Source: Cryptomeria japonica
Taxonomy: Eukaryota; Streptophyta; Pinopsida; Cupressales; Cupressaceae
Direction of reading: 5' to 3'
Assembly (NCBI RefSeq): GCF_030272615.1
Contig: NC_081411.1
Span: 211,500,744-211,564,743 of the forward strand
DNA: 64,000 bases
Shown here in pieces: positions 36,853 to 49,258 of this stretch (its first letter is position 1; each line of letters opens with the position of its first letter). The notes beneath the pieces are model-generated. The model was given only the letters and a program-made list of their open reading frames with translations. It was not told the DNA's origin and made no database searches. The position numbers were made by a program, and so were the translations under genes.

Positions 36853-37529
36853 ATGGGGGACATGAGCTACCTTGAGATGGCTAGAGAGATAGAAGCTAGT
36901 AGAAATGAGCTTGAAACCCTTAGGTTCAAACTGAAAGCTTCACAAGTCAAAAGGAGAGAGCTAACTGAACAATTGTTAGAGATATCTGATAATAGTTCTT
37001 CAGATCAGACCAATATTGATGCTTTAACCGAGGAATTTGAAAATTTAAATGGTGAGAAACTAAATTTGAGGAGAGAGATAGAAGTTCTTACTATCCGCAT
37101 CAGTCAGGAATTGGAAGCCAGAAGAGCTGTTGAAGATCTTATCAAGGAAAGAGATCAAGAGATTGTCAAGATCAAGCATGAGCATTTAAATGTTGAAAGA
37201 GGAGAGAAGGAGAACTTACAGCTAGATCTTGAATTAGCATAATCTCTAAGAGAGAACCTATCAAAGCATAATGAAGATCTCACCCAATAGCTTACCGAAG
37301 CTAATGGAAAACTGGAAAAGTTCAACAAGAGTCCTACCTTGCTTGAAAAACAAATTCAATCACAAAGGATGACAGGTGATACCTCTGGACTTGGTTTTCA
37401 TACAACTAAAAAAGGTGAATCCTCTGGTACTAAGAGAAACACTCTTAAGAACAAATCTGCTCCTAAGATCAAGAAGCCTACCGGTAAGAAGGTCTTCAAA
37501 CCTGTTTGTTTTGTTTGCCATAAACCTGG
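36853..37529 (+). pseudogene. element H ORF1, N-terminal part: coiled coil and first half of a CCHC knuckle
   Basis: The ATG at 36853, about 50 bases after the primer site, opens MGDMSYLEMAREIEASRNEL. Roughly 150 residues of charged heptad sequence follow, interrupted by TAG near 37240 and 37288. Then come a GDTSGLGF motif (near 37375), a Lys-rich stretch and the first half of a zinc knuckle, CFVCHKPG (37504-37527). The gypsy LTR starts at 37530 inside the knuckle. Element N shares the coiled coil, the G.TNGLGF-type motif and the knuckles, so this is probably an RNA-binding gag-like protein. Confidence 0.78.
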
Positions 37530-39156
37530 TGGTGTAGGGCGCCGAACACTCCAAGACGAAATTTTTTGTTTTATTTCAATTTTGTGTGTTATCTTTGTGA
37601 TGTAATAATAGACCAACTATTTGGGACTCAATAGAGCCATGGTTGAGTTGTCCAAGTTTTGGTTTGAGTCATTTGTGTTTAGGATGTTGTCAGCCTGAAA
37701 AGTGAGATGCTTAGGTAGTTCACAGGAAAAGTACTCCAAATGAGTGAATTAGTGTAATAGAGGTCAATTGTGTTGTGTTTAGGTCTTATAGGGTGTTTCA
37801 ATACCTTCAAGAGTCCTAAAATGCATTAGAATGCAAATCTGCATCTTGGAGTCAAAAGATGTAAAATGTTGTTGAGCAATATTTTGCAATTTCTTGCAAA
37901 AGTTGCATTTTTGGTTAGAGGCATTGAAAATTTGGTTGACCCAACTAAACCAAGAGCATAAAATCCAAAATTCACTTCATTGTACATTTTGGAGGATTAG
38001 AAATGCAAGAACAAGTTTTTGGATTGTGAAGCAATCTTGTTTTCACCATTTTTTATAGCTTTTCACTTGTTTTTCATTGCTTGGTATGGTCCAGTATGGA
38101 CATGATTGTGTAAAATCATTGAAGGGAATGAGTTTTGATTGAATTTAATTTTAAAAAGATTTATTTTAAGTTTTTATTGTCCTAGTTTGCAGATATTTCT
38201 TCCATTCTTTGCAACTAGGTGTAAAACCCTTGCAAGTAGGGTTTAAGAGAAACAAAATGGCTCTAACCTAAGAATTCTTTGATGGAACCTATTGAAATAA
38301 TTAAGAATTATAGGTTAGGGTATTTATATAAGTTTACGATAGGATTTTTGGTTTTACAAGTCCTTGAGGAGGAGATACAATGAATCCCTAGGCTCATCGC
38401 TGGGAGTAGGTGAGTTAGGACAGCAGAAAAGTGTGTTTTAAGAGCACATAGAGAATTGGAATAGGGAAAAGTGTCATATGGTTGGAAAGCCCTGAGCATT
38501 CCCTTAAATAATCCTAAATTTTTTGGAGTAGGAGGTTTGACTGGTGAAGAGTTTCAGACCCATCTTTCCTAGTCACCCGGTGAGGCCTAAACCCTCAAAA
38601 ATAGTGCAACATTGGAAACCCCATTTGTACGGATAACCCAAATGCTAATTTTCAGTATTGTCTATAACTTCCAAAAGGGAAATCTAATCCATAATTTATT
38701 TCTAGCCTTGTTTGGAAAATTTGCAAACGAAGTCCCTAAAACCGCCAAGGGAGGGCTAATTCAATTAGACCTATTTGAGCACGGTAGAGACCTAGAAAGG
38801 ATAGAAAGCCAAAGAGATGCATTTGGTGATCCTAAAGCCTCAAAATACTTCAAAGACATCTAATAGATGCATTGTGAGTCCATTGGAAGTGGTTTTGTGT
38901 TGAGATCCTTGCAGGAGTGGTTGGAGACCTAGAGTGGAGTGTGTGTGATTGAGGTGGCAACATCAAGAGGTGGAGTTGATTGTCCAAAACCATTGGCTAT
39001 ACCTAGGAGGCAAGAAAAAAAGGTTCAGACCTTGGAGATCTCATTAGCATAAACCCTTACTAAGTGTCATTGGATGGACTTGAGTAGTTGAAGGGTTGAG
39101 TAGGAGAAGTCACTCAAGGAGGTGTATTGGATCAATCTCCAAGACTCTCTACATCA
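37530..39156 (+). repeat. 5' LTR of the gypsy element (about 1627 bp)
   Basis: It starts TGGTGTAGGGCGCC and ends CTCTACATCA, matching 57042-58640 along the whole length. The primer site TGGTGCCAGAGC follows at 39160-39171, resembling the initiator-methionine site with two changes. Confidence 0.9.
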
Positions 39157-39226
39157 GAGTGGTGCCAGAGCCCTTCTTTGAAAGATTTAGTGTATGTCAG
39201 ATTATGAAGAATAACAAGCAAGTTCA

Positions 39227-40319
39227 ATGCCTCCAAAGGCAATGATTCCAGAAGCCATCAGGCAGTTGGTGGCAGAGATGATAGAAGGATTGAGGGATGT
39301 AGAAGGAAGTAGAGGAACCAAAGAGGTTAAGAAGGAGAAGGGGAAGGTTAAGATAGAATGGGGTGATGAGACTGATGAAGAAGTGGAAAATGGAGAGGAA
39401 CCAATAGTAGTAGCAATGCCTCAAGACCAAAAGCTATTCTTGGATGCAGTCAAATCCATTTCCAAATATAGCTTGGATGGATTACCCACCTATGGAGGAA
39501 ATCTCAATGGAAAAGAGTTGCTAGATTTGATAGAGGCTCTAAATAATCACTTTGATTATAAAGAGGTAGCAGAATAGAAAAGAGTAAATGTGGCCAAATC
39601 AAGATTGAGGGGATCTATCAGCATTAGTTTGGTGGAATATGATGCAAGAAGAAAGGATATAAGAAGGTAAGAAGAAGATAACTTCATGGGAGCGTATGAA
39701 GATCAGACTTAAGGCTCAATTCCTTCTAGGGGATTATGAGGTACAAATCCATAAGAGACAGCAAAATCTGAAACAAAGAGAGTTAGATGTCAATGCATAC
39801 ACTAAGGAATTCCACAAGCTTAGTTTGAGGGCTAGGAAGCATGAGAATGAAGTGGAGAAGTTGGCAAGGTACATGAATGGCCTTAGATAGAATATACAAG
39901 ATGAGATAAGTATCCTCACACCAGATACTATCCATAAGTGTCTTCATTTGACCTTAAGGGCAGAGGAGAAGATCAAGAGGAGAAGTGAACAAAATCAAAA
40001 ACATAGAGGAGGTAAGAATTTCAGAGATAGAGGAACCTTTGGTAGGGGGCAGCAATCATCAAGAAATGAAGATCAGAAAAGACAAGAAGGCAGTGGGGAC
40101 TCTCAGAGAGGAGCATTTAGAGGATCCTTCAAAGGAAGGAGAAATTTTAGGGGCAGGTTTGGAAACTCAGGGAGAGGAAACACAGTCTTCACTGGTAGGT
40201 GCTATCATTGCAACCAAGTTGGGTATACCATAAGTAAGTGCCCAAGAAAAGCCTCAAGTTCAACAAGATCATATATGGGGGAAAGAAGAACTCAATTGTT
40301 GCAAGAGGAGGACACTTAG
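39227..40319 (+). pseudogene. gypsy gag
   Basis: The ATG at 39227 (MPPKAMIPEAIRQLVAEMIEG) lies 55 bases after the primer site. A charged N-terminus is followed by a retrotransposon-gag-type helical region (DGLPTYGGNLNGKELLD near 39475; ARKHENEVEKLARYMNGLR near 39833). A basic, Arg/Gly-rich tail (39985-40190) precedes one zinc knuckle at 40200-40241, CYHCNQVGYTISKC, whose His is changed to Tyr. Stops and frame changes lie near 39577, 39670-39710, 39890 and 40319. Gag would form the particle and package RNA. Confidence 0.85.
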
Positions 40320-40352
40320 AGTGTAACTTCTTCCATTAGCAAGGTAGGGTCA

Positions 40353-41008
40353 ATGATAAATGGAGAAAACTTAATGATGAGGAGAACAATGCTCAAGATA
40401 CCCCAAGCTCAAGAGCCACCACAGAGGAAAAGTTTGTTTAGGACCACTTATAGGTCACATGGGAAGATTTGTACGGTGATTGTAGATTCAGATTCCACTG
40501 AGAATATTGTCTCAGTTGAAATGGTGGACAAACTCAAACTAGAAATATTACCTCATCTCACTCCTTACAAGGTATCATGGCTCAACCAGGGTCAACATGT
40601 CTTTGTTGATGAACAAGCATGGGTGGACTTTGAAATTGGTAAGTATAAGGACAAATTATTATGTGACATATTTCCTATGAATTCTTGTCATTTGCTATTG
40701 GGTCATCCATGGCAATATGATGTGAGAGCTACTCATGATGGAGAAAAGTATAACTATCTTATGACCAAGAATGGCAAGAAGTACAAAAAGGATCCACTAC
40801 CCTATCCAAAGGAAGAAAATAAAATAGGCTCAAGTGTGATGTTGATGAGAGGTAAATATTTTCTCAAAGTGTTGAAGCAAGAAGGTCATCAAGGCCATGC
40901 TAGAGTGTTGAAGCCTAGAGATGAAGCTAAGGTAGATCTAATGAGTGAAGTGCCTAAAGGGGTGCAAGGTCTACTCAAACAATATGTAGAAGTGATAGGG
41001 GATGACAT
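40353..41008 (+). pseudogene. gypsy protease region and linker to RT
   Basis: The retropepsin region is open from 40353 to the copia insertion. The active site near 40485-40493 reads D-S-D (VIVDSDSTENIVS), where the third position should be Gly; this would abolish activity. The second conserved block is SCHLLLGHPWQYD (near 40685-40723). The frame ends VEVIGDD at 41003-41008, where GACAT is duplicated and the copia starts; it resumes at 47554 with the RT. Confidence 0.87.
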
Positions 41009-42062
41009 TGTTGGTATTTTGGTATGGTTTTTTCATTGATGTCAACACCTACTAAAACACTAGCACTTTGGAGATCCAGCAACATTCACCAGAAAACAAG
41101 TAACTATTGCACAGTTACTGGTATATGGTTCACCGGCAAGATATAATGATCACCAGCACTTGGAATGGCATGGAAGACACTTGGTAATATCAAAGACATC
41201 GTGTGGACATCTTGCCTTTATGAATTGAACATTGGTATATTCATATTTGCATATTTTCTTTTACCGGCAAATAGGTCTAGGGTTATCCAGGGTTACACCG
41301 ATAGGTTTATCTTTTTGAGATCAACATGGCACGCTATGGAGATGATTAATTATTGTTGTAAATGCATTAAGCTGACATGTTCAATCAGTTATTGCATCGG
41401 ATATTATATTGTTTATAAAATATTTTTATTGTAATATCTTGTAGGGCCGACCTACTAAAATTGGTCTTAGGTTATGGTATAAATGTAAGATCTTATTTGT
41501 AAGATCAAATGTGGAATGCAGAAAAGGATTGTGTGAAAGTATATGCAAGATTAAGCATAGCTATATACAAAGACATCATTTGAAGGTGAAGCTAGGTTTT
41601 TGTTGAAGCATATCAACATTACACCGGTACTGAATCCAAAATATGAAGATGCTATTTTATGCATTACATTATTATTGGATTTAACCATCCAACTATAGTC
41701 AGTGTGACTCCCATTTTGTGATTGAGCAGTGAGCTCTAGGCTGGTGGCCTTTCTGCATGTGCAGACCCCATTTATGTACACTTACTATCTGCAGTAGTAT
41801 CATCTGATTATGGGTAAGGTTTCCCACAGTGGTTTTTCCCCTTACAGGGTTTCCACATACAAATATTGGTGTTATGTGTTGTGGACAAATTTGTCTTTAT
41901 GTTTCATGCATTAATCTTTACCGATATAGCAATTAACTGTTAGAACTATCTACCGACATACTTAACTAGTTTACCAGTATTAAGCATTAAGTTGGTTAAG
42001 TTGTTTTGAATTCTTTTGACAACTGATTCACCCCCCCTCTCAGTTGTCTCTGGGACCTAACA
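41009..42062 (+). repeat. 5' LTR of copia C (1054 bp)
   Basis: It starts TGTTGGTATTTTGGTATGG and ends GGGACCTAACA. The 3' LTR is 1053 bases and nearly collinear. A C-rich tract (CACCCCCCCTCTCAGTTGTC) near the end recurs in all LTRs of this family. Confidence 0.95.
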
Positions 42063-42064
42063 AT

Positions 42065-42076
42065 TGGTATCAGAGC
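42065..42076 (+). promoter_or_regulatory. primer binding site of copia C
   Basis: TGGTATCAGAGC, two bases after the LTR, matches the 3' end of initiator methionine tRNA, the normal plant copia primer. Confidence 0.92.
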
Positions 42077-42118
42077 TTAGTCCTCTTTTGTAGAAGTTTA
42101 ATAGCTTGAGGAGATCCA

Positions 42119-43059
42119 ATGTCTACTAACTATTTCGGAAAGGACAGTCCTAAACTGGATGGAACTAACTATGGCATATGGAAGATCAGAATGGAGACAC
42201 ATCTCAATTGCATTGGAAAAGACATCTGGGAAGTTACAAAGAATGGTTATACTGTTGCTATACCTAGTCAGCCGAGTCCAGCTAACTTGACAAAAGATGA
42301 GGAAAATGATTGCAAAGCAAGAGAAGCACTTTTGAGCGCATTATCAGATCAACAAATCATGGGACTATCAGATAGGTCTACTGCTAAAGCTATTTGGGAT
42401 CATTTGGAAACACTGGATGAAGGAGATTCTATAGTCATAATTGTGAAACTTGAAAGCTTTCGAGTTAGGTATGAACATCTGAAAATGGAAGAAGATGAAA
42501 GGATTTCTGCTTTTATGGAAAGAGTAAATGAAATTGTTTTGGGTATTAAATGTTGTGAAGGAACCTTAAGTAAGGATGAAATTGTTTCAAAAGTTTTAAG
42601 AGGATTGCCACCAGCATACAAAATGAAGGTTACTGCTATAAATGAGTTGAGAACAATGCTTAATACATCAGTAACTAGGGATACATTGATTGGAAAAATT
42701 TAAGCTTTTGAAATTGAAGAATTTGGTCTTGTTGCTACTATAAAGATAGATTTCGCCTTTAAAGCATCAACATCATCTTCTCCATCATTTGACAAATCTG
42801 ATTAGAAAGCCTTTTATGCAAGAGAACTTGAAGAAAGTACGAAAGAAAATGAAGAACTTGAAGAACTTGAAGCACTATTTACAAGGAAAATGCCTAAAGG
42901 TCTAGTTGGAAGTAAGTATGAAGGTAAAGCACCCTTTAAATGTTTTAACTGCAATAAGATTGGTCATATGGCTTCAAGATGCCTTGATAGACATGCTAGA
43001 CTAAGAGAAGAAGCTAGAAGAACAAACAAGCAGAAAATGGATGGGTTTTTGTTGCTATA
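42119..43059 (+). pseudogene. copia C gag
   Basis: The ATG at 42119 opens MSTNYFGKDSPKLDGTNYG, followed by WKIRMETHLNCIGKDIW, the usual start of copia gag (UBN2/DUF4219-type region), and the block LETLDEGDS. The first stop is TAA at 42701-42703; the frame continues readable through a TAG near 42805 to a zinc knuckle with all four ligands, CFNCNKIGHMASRC, at 42941-42982. Gag packages the RNA. Confidence 0.9.
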
Positions 43060-46000
43060 ACAGAAGATCAACTGGCACCTACTCTTCAACCAGTAGTACA
43101 AGCTCTGGCAGCTAAAGTTGAAGTAAAGGATGAATGGATCATTGATTCAAAATGCTCACATCATATGATAGGAGACAAAGGTAAATTCTTGAACTTTCAG
43201 GAATACAATGGAGGTTTAGTAAGATTTGGAGATGACAAAGCTTGTTCAATAAAAGCTAAGGGTACAATATATCTTAATGGTAAGCATAACACTGACAATG
43301 TCTACTATGTTGAAGGATTAAAGCATAATCTTTTGAGTGTTGGTCAATTAGTTGAGAAAGGATTTCAGTTACAATTAAAAAATGAAAAATGCAAAATCAT
43401 GAATAGAACTGGTTTGGCAATTGCAACCGGTAATCAGACTAGAGGTAATATCTTTCATTTGAATAACAATGAAAAGGCATGCTTGATTGCACATATAGAT
43501 GAAAGTTGGTTATGGCATGGGAGACTATGTCATGTAAACTTTGATTGCATGGTGAAAATCAATACTTCTAAGGCAGTTAGAGATCTACCTAAATTGTGAA
43601 ACCTCAGAATATAATTTGTAAGGAATGTCAATTTGGAAAATAAGTTAGAGCTAGTTTCAAAAGTATTCTAGAAAAATCCAATAATGCTCTTGATTAGATT
43701 CACACTGATTTATGTGGTCCAGCAAGAACTAAAAGTTTACAAGGTGATAGATATTTCATGCTAATTATTGATGATTATTGTAGAATGTGTTGGGTTACTT
43801 TTCTCAAAGAAAAATCAGAAGCACTTGGAAAGTTCAAACTACTCAAAGCAATGGTAGAAAATGAAACCAGTAAGAAAATCAAATGTTTAAGATCAGATCA
43901 AGGAGGTGAATTTACATCTAGGGATTTTAATACATTCTATGAAGTGAATGGAATCAGAAGATAGCTATCAGCACCTCGGACACCATAGTAGAATGGAGTT
44001 GTTGAAAGGAAAAACAGAACTATCTTGGATGCAGCAAGAAGTATGTTATCAGAAGAAAACCTACGACATGTATATTGAAAAGAAGCAGTCAGCACAGCGG
44101 TCTATACATTTAACAAAGTCCACATCAAAGGTGAAACCAGTAAGACCCCTCATGAACTATGGTTTGGTAATACTCCTACTCTTAAGTATTTCAAAATTTT
44201 TGGAAGTAAATGTTATATCAGAAGAGATGAGTATATTGGCAAATTTGATCCTAGAAGTGATGAAGGAATATTTCTTGGTTATTCATCTAAGAGCAAAGCA
44301 TATAGATGTTTTAACAAAAGATTGCAGAAAATTGTTGAGAGTACAAATGTAAAGATTGATGAACAATTCAGAAGAACTTCAAGGTATATAGACTCTGAAC
44401 TGGCAATAGAAATTTTGACAAATGAACCTACTCTAAATCCATCGGTACAGAATGAAGATCTAGTTACCCTGGTACCAACTAAGGATTCCACAGTAATTGA
44501 GGAACAACAGCAAACTAAGACACCCTGGTATGTAAGACTGAATCATTCAGAAGATCAGATAATTGGAAACAAGCTTAAAGGAGTTATGATAAGAGGATGA
44601 TTGGCAAATGAAGAGGTATGTCTTATTTCTCAAATTGAACCATCATCTATTAATGAGGCATGTGAAGATAAATTTTGGATTAAAGCTACGGAAGAATAAT
44701 TAGAACAAATTGAGAAAAACAACACATGGACATTAGTTCCCTGGCCTAAAGATAAAAATGTAATTGGAACCAAATGGCTATTTAGAAACAAACTTAATGA
44801 AGATGGTAAGGTTGTCATAAATAAAGCAAGACTAGTGTGTAAGGGATATTCTCATAAAGAAGGAGTTGATTACAATGAAACCTTTGCACCGGTGGCTAGA
44901 ATTGAGGCAGTCAGATTATTCTTGGCTTTTGCAGCACACAAGAACTATAAAGTTTATCAAATGGATATTAAATATGTATTTTTGAATGGAGATCTTGAAG
45001 AGGAAGTATACATTGAACAACCTGATGGATTTTCTTTGACAGATGAAAATGATATGGTATGCAGGTTAAGGAAAGCTTTGTATGGACTAAAACAAACTCC
45101 AAGAGCTTGGTATGCAAGATTGGATAAGTATCTTTTAAAGATTGGTTTTACTAAAGGAAATATAGACATCAATTTATATTACAAAATAACTAATTATGAC
45201 ATCTTGATTTTAGAAGTATTTGTTGATGATATAATCTTTGGAGGAGAAGATGGTTTATGTAAAGAAATTTCAATTAAAATGCAGCAAGAATTTGAAATAT
45301 CTATGATTGCAGAAATAAAATTCTTTTTAGGATTGTAGATTTCACAGACTAATAAAGGTATATTCTTGAGTCAATCCAAATACTTAAAAGAGTTACTAAA
45401 GAAATTTGGGATGGAGAACTCTAAACCAGTAAGCACACCTATTAATCTGACTAGATACAAATCTATGATAGGAGGTTTATTGTATTTGACACACACTAGA
45501 CCTGATATTATGAATGCAGTATGTATTGTTTCAAGATTTCAAAGTAATCCTAGAGAAAATCATGAATCAGCAGTAAAAAGGATTTTCCGGTACTTACAAG
45601 GCACTATAAATCTTGGATTATGGTATCCTAGAGATGAAAACTTTGAATTATGTGCATACACAGATGCGAATTGGGTAGGAGATGTGTATGATAGAAAAAG
45701 CACCACCGGTGGAGAATTCTTTCTTGAAAACAAACTAGTTTCTTGGTTGAGTAAGAAATAGAGTTGTACATCTTTATCAACAACAGAATCAGAATATGTT
45801 GTAGCAGCAACTAACTATACATAGGTACTATGGCTTAAGCAAATATTGAAAGACATAAAGGTAAAATGCAAGGAACCTATTACTATCTATTCTGATAACA
45901 CTGCAGCAATTGATATATCTAAGAATTCAGTATTACATTTTAAAACCAAACAGGCTTCTATCAAACTGAATTTTCTAAGGGAAAACATTGAAGCAAAGGA

Positions 46001-46115
46001 GATAAAACTGGTTTATGTGAATACTAAAGAGCAGATTGCAGATATTTTCACTAAACCTTTGCCTAAGGAGACTTTGAATATCTCAGAGATCAGCTTGGAG
46101 TCATACCACCACTAG
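43060..46115 (+). pseudogene. copia C pol: protease, integrase, RT, RNase H
   Basis: The protease site reads IIDSKCSHHM (near 43140-43168), Lys replacing the Gly of D-S/T-G. A GAG-pre-integrase block (SWLWHGRLCHVN) lies at about 43503-43540. The integrase core (IHTDLCGPARTKS, near 43698) has several TAG codons: 43962-43964, then two adjacent at 43986-43991. A linker follows, then RT from about 44640 with catalytic FVDD at 45219-45230 and TAG at 45336-45338. RNase H runs from about 45655 to the terminal ADIFTKPLPKE near 46040-46070, with TAG at 45759-45761 and 45822-45824. A 45-base in-frame deletion against copia-A lies at about 45435. Confidence 0.93.
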
Positions 46116-46500
46116 TACAGACTTAGACAGTTGATGATTATCATCAACCGACAGAATTAGCAAAGAAATATTTTACTCTGATCTTTGATGAGGAAGCTAT
46201 TTCTCAAGGGGAGTAGTTGGTATATTGAATTGATTGGTATTTTGTATATGAATTTGGCATTTGATGTCAAAGGGGGAGAGATATCTATGGAAAAACACAT
46301 TATCTTTTGGAGAGATTGGTATTGAAAAGCTTTGGAAAACACATGTTCCTCCTAGGGGGAGAGATTGTTATTTAGGAGAGATTATTACTTTCTGGTTATA
46401 TTCTTTTTGGAGATTGTTGGTTTTTGATACTTGGCATTTCTGTTTTGGCACTTTGATGGTTTTTCCATCTTGTGTTGCCATCAATGCCAAAGGGGGAGAT
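46116..46500 (+). other. copia C 3' untranslated region and polypurine tract
   Basis: No coding sequence. It has several purine runs; the last, AAAGGGGGAGAT (46489-46500), adjoins the 3' LTR. Confidence 0.8.
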
Positions 46501-47553
46501 TGTTGGTATTTTGGTATGGTTTTGTCATTGATGTCAACACCTCTAAAACACTAGCACTTTGGAGATCTAGCAACATTCACGGACAACCAAGTAACTATTG
46601 CACAGTTACTGGTATATGGTTCACCGGCAAGATATAATGATCACCGGCACTTGGAATGGCATGGAAGACACTTGGTAATATTGAAGACATCATGTGGACA
46701 TCTTGTCTTTATGAATTGATCATTGGTATATTCATATTTGCATATTTGCTTTTACCAGAAAATACAGCCAGGGTTATCCAGGGTTACATCGGCAGGTTTA
46801 TCTTTTCTAGATCAACATGGCATGCTATGGAGATGATTAATTATTGTTGTAAATGCATTAAGCCGACATGTTCAATTGGTTATTGCATCGGATATTATAT
46901 TGTTTGTAAAATATTTTTATTGTAATATCTTGTAGGGCCAACCTACTAAAATTGGTCTTAGGTTATGGTATAAATGTAAGATCTTATTTGTAAGATCAAA
47001 TGTGGAATGCAGAAAAGGATTGTGTGAAGGTATATGCGAGATTAAGCAGAGCTATACATGAAGAAATCATTTAAAGGTGAAGCTAGGTTTTTGTGGAAGC
47101 ATATCAGCATTACACTGGTACTGAATCCAGCATATCAAGATGCTATTTTGTGCAGTACATTATTATTGGATTTAACCATCCAACTGTAGTCAGTGTGACT
47201 CCCATTCTATGATTGAGCAGTGAGCTCTAGGCTGTTCGCCTTTCTGCATGTGCAGACCCCATTTATGTACACTTACTATCTGTAGTAGTATCATCTAATT
47301 GTGGGTAAGGTTTCCCACTATGGTTTTTCCCCTTATAGGGTTTCCACGTACAAATATTGGTGTTATGTGTTGTGGACAAATTTGTGTTTATTTTTCATGC
47401 ATTAATCTTTACCGGTATCACAATTAGCTATTAAAAATGTCTATCGGCATACTTAACTAGTTTACCAATATTAAGCATTAAGCTGGTTAAGTTGTTTTGA
47501 ATTTATTTGACAACTGATTCACCCCCCCTCTCAGTTGTCTCTGGGACCTAACA
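46501..47553 (+). repeat. 3' LTR of copia C (1053 bp)
   Basis: It begins TGTTGGTATTTTGGTATGG after the purine tract and ends CTAACA. GACAT follows and equals the 5-base sequence before the 5' LTR. Confidence 0.95.
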
Positions 47554-48249
47554 GACATGCCTGATTCTTTGCCTCCAATGAAAGATGTGAATCATCAAAT
47601 AGAATTAATACCAAGGACCAATCTGCCAAACAAAGGTGCCTATAAAATGACACCTAGTCAAAATGAAGACATCGCTAAACAAGTGCAAGAACTCTTAGAC
47701 AAAGGGTTTATCAAGAAGAGTTTGAGTCCATGTGTTGTTCCTACTGTGTTAGTGCCTAAAAAAGGAGTAAAATGGAGAATGTGCATGGCCTCCAGAGCAA
47801 TCAACAAGATTACTATAAGGTATCGGTTTCCCATGCCAAGGATTGAGGACCTATTGGACAATCTAGGAGGTGCAAGCTACTTCACAAAGGTGGACTTGAA
47901 TTCTATTTATCATCATATCAAAATCAGACCTGGAGATGAATGGAAGACAACCTTTAGAACCAATGCAAGCCTCTATGAGTGGTTGGTGATGCCATTTGGC
48001 CTCACCAATGCACCTAGTACCTTCCAAAGGTTCATGAATGAAGTCTTAGTTGAGTTTATTGGTAGATTTGTTATTGTGTATCTTGATGAAATTTTGAACT
48101 TCAATAGGTCCAAGGAGGAACACCTCAAGCATATGGAGATGGTCTTTAAGAAGTTAAAGGAGGCTCAACTCAAGATTAACCATGAAAAATGTGAGTTTTT
48201 GAAAACAGATCTTGTATACCTTGGTTTTGTTATTTCTCATGGATGTTTA
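47554..48249 (+). pseudogene. gypsy reverse transcriptase (first part of RT-RNase H)
   Basis: The frame of the protease region resumes (DSLPPMKDVNHQIELI). RT blocks in order: GFIKKSLSPCVVPTVLVPKK, WRMCMASRAIN, KVDLNSIYHHIKI, FRTNASLYEWLVMPFGL, then the catalytic box at 48079-48090, which reads YLDE instead of YLDD; a change of a metal-binding Asp that should inactivate the enzyme. It stops at VISHGCL, where GTTTA is duplicated and element N begins. Confidence 0.92.
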
Positions 48250-49043
48250 TGTTAGGATTCCCAAATATACTAAGAGGGGGGGGTGAATCGGTATCTGACC
48301 GGTAATAATATTTTCTTAACTTATAACATGAAAAATATATTAAAACTGTGTATCGGTAAACCAAAAAGAATGCAGCAAATAATAATAACAACCACAATAT
48401 GGAAAGCACACCATAACACAATATTTTAACAAGGAAACCTAGTGTGGGAAAAACCTCAGTGGGATTTGTGACCCATAATATTCATTTACTGGCCAATAAG
48501 GGAATATTACTGCTACAATAGGAGCCTGCACATGCGGGAAGGCCAAGTGCCTAGAGCTCACTGCTCAATTACAAAGGAAGTCACACTGACTTACAAAAAT
48601 AGATTATACTAATCCAATGTCCTGTACTACTTCAGATTAGCATCTGCTATGCCAGATTCAGTAACGGTTTAAGCTCTGCTACATACATAAACCCTTATCC
48701 AATAATTCGCATATTAGGTCTCCTACCTTCTATTCATATTTCACATCATACATCTTCCAAAATGATCTACAATGATCTCATACATATATGAGTCATGTTA
48801 CAATCCGCCATGTCAACTTACAAAATATTTTACAATTAATTACAAAATACATTAATACAAAATTGTTGTCGGTCAGGGTGCCGATATTCTTCTTTTCGGT
48901 GCTAATGTTCTATATGCCGATGTAGAGTCTACTAGTGTTGGTGCCTGTGTCTGCCTGTCAGTATCACATAATTTCTAGATTGCCATCAATGACAATACCT
49001 TCAATCACCTATAATTTCTCATTGGAGTGTGCATTTTCCAACA
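48250..49043 (-). repeat. 3' LTR of element N (794 bp)
   Basis: On the minus strand it starts TGTTGGAAAATGCACACTCC next to the purine tract and ends GGAATCCTAACA. It matches 54106-54898 and, inverted, the solo LTR 26193-26991. It contains repeated ACCGGT/ACCGACA-like motifs. Confidence 0.92.
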
Positions 49044-49258
49044 ATCTCCCCCTTTGGCATTGATGGCAACACTCATGAGAAAAATTCAAGAATGTATCCA
49101 AAAATTGAAGTCCAAAAATCTTGCCAAAAACTGTATGTCCAAAAATGTGTTATCAAAACTGTATGCCAAAAATGTATGCTTGCCCTGAGCAAATAATCTC
49201 TACTTTTGGATTTTTCTCATCTCTACTACTCCCCCTTTGACATCAATGACAAAGGTTG

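Larger units (their letters stand above)
41009..47553 (+). mobile_element. complete Ty1/copia element 'C' (copia-A family)
   Basis: It is 6545 bases with two LTRs (41009-42062 and 46501-47553), primer site, gag, protease, integrase, RT, RNase H and polypurine tract, flanked by perfect GACAT duplications (41004-41008, 47554-47558). It lies in the gypsy ORF between protease and RT, which reads on across one copy of the duplication. By eye the LTRs differ by several percent, so the insertion is not recent. It matches the partial copy at 1-3517. Confidence 0.96.
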
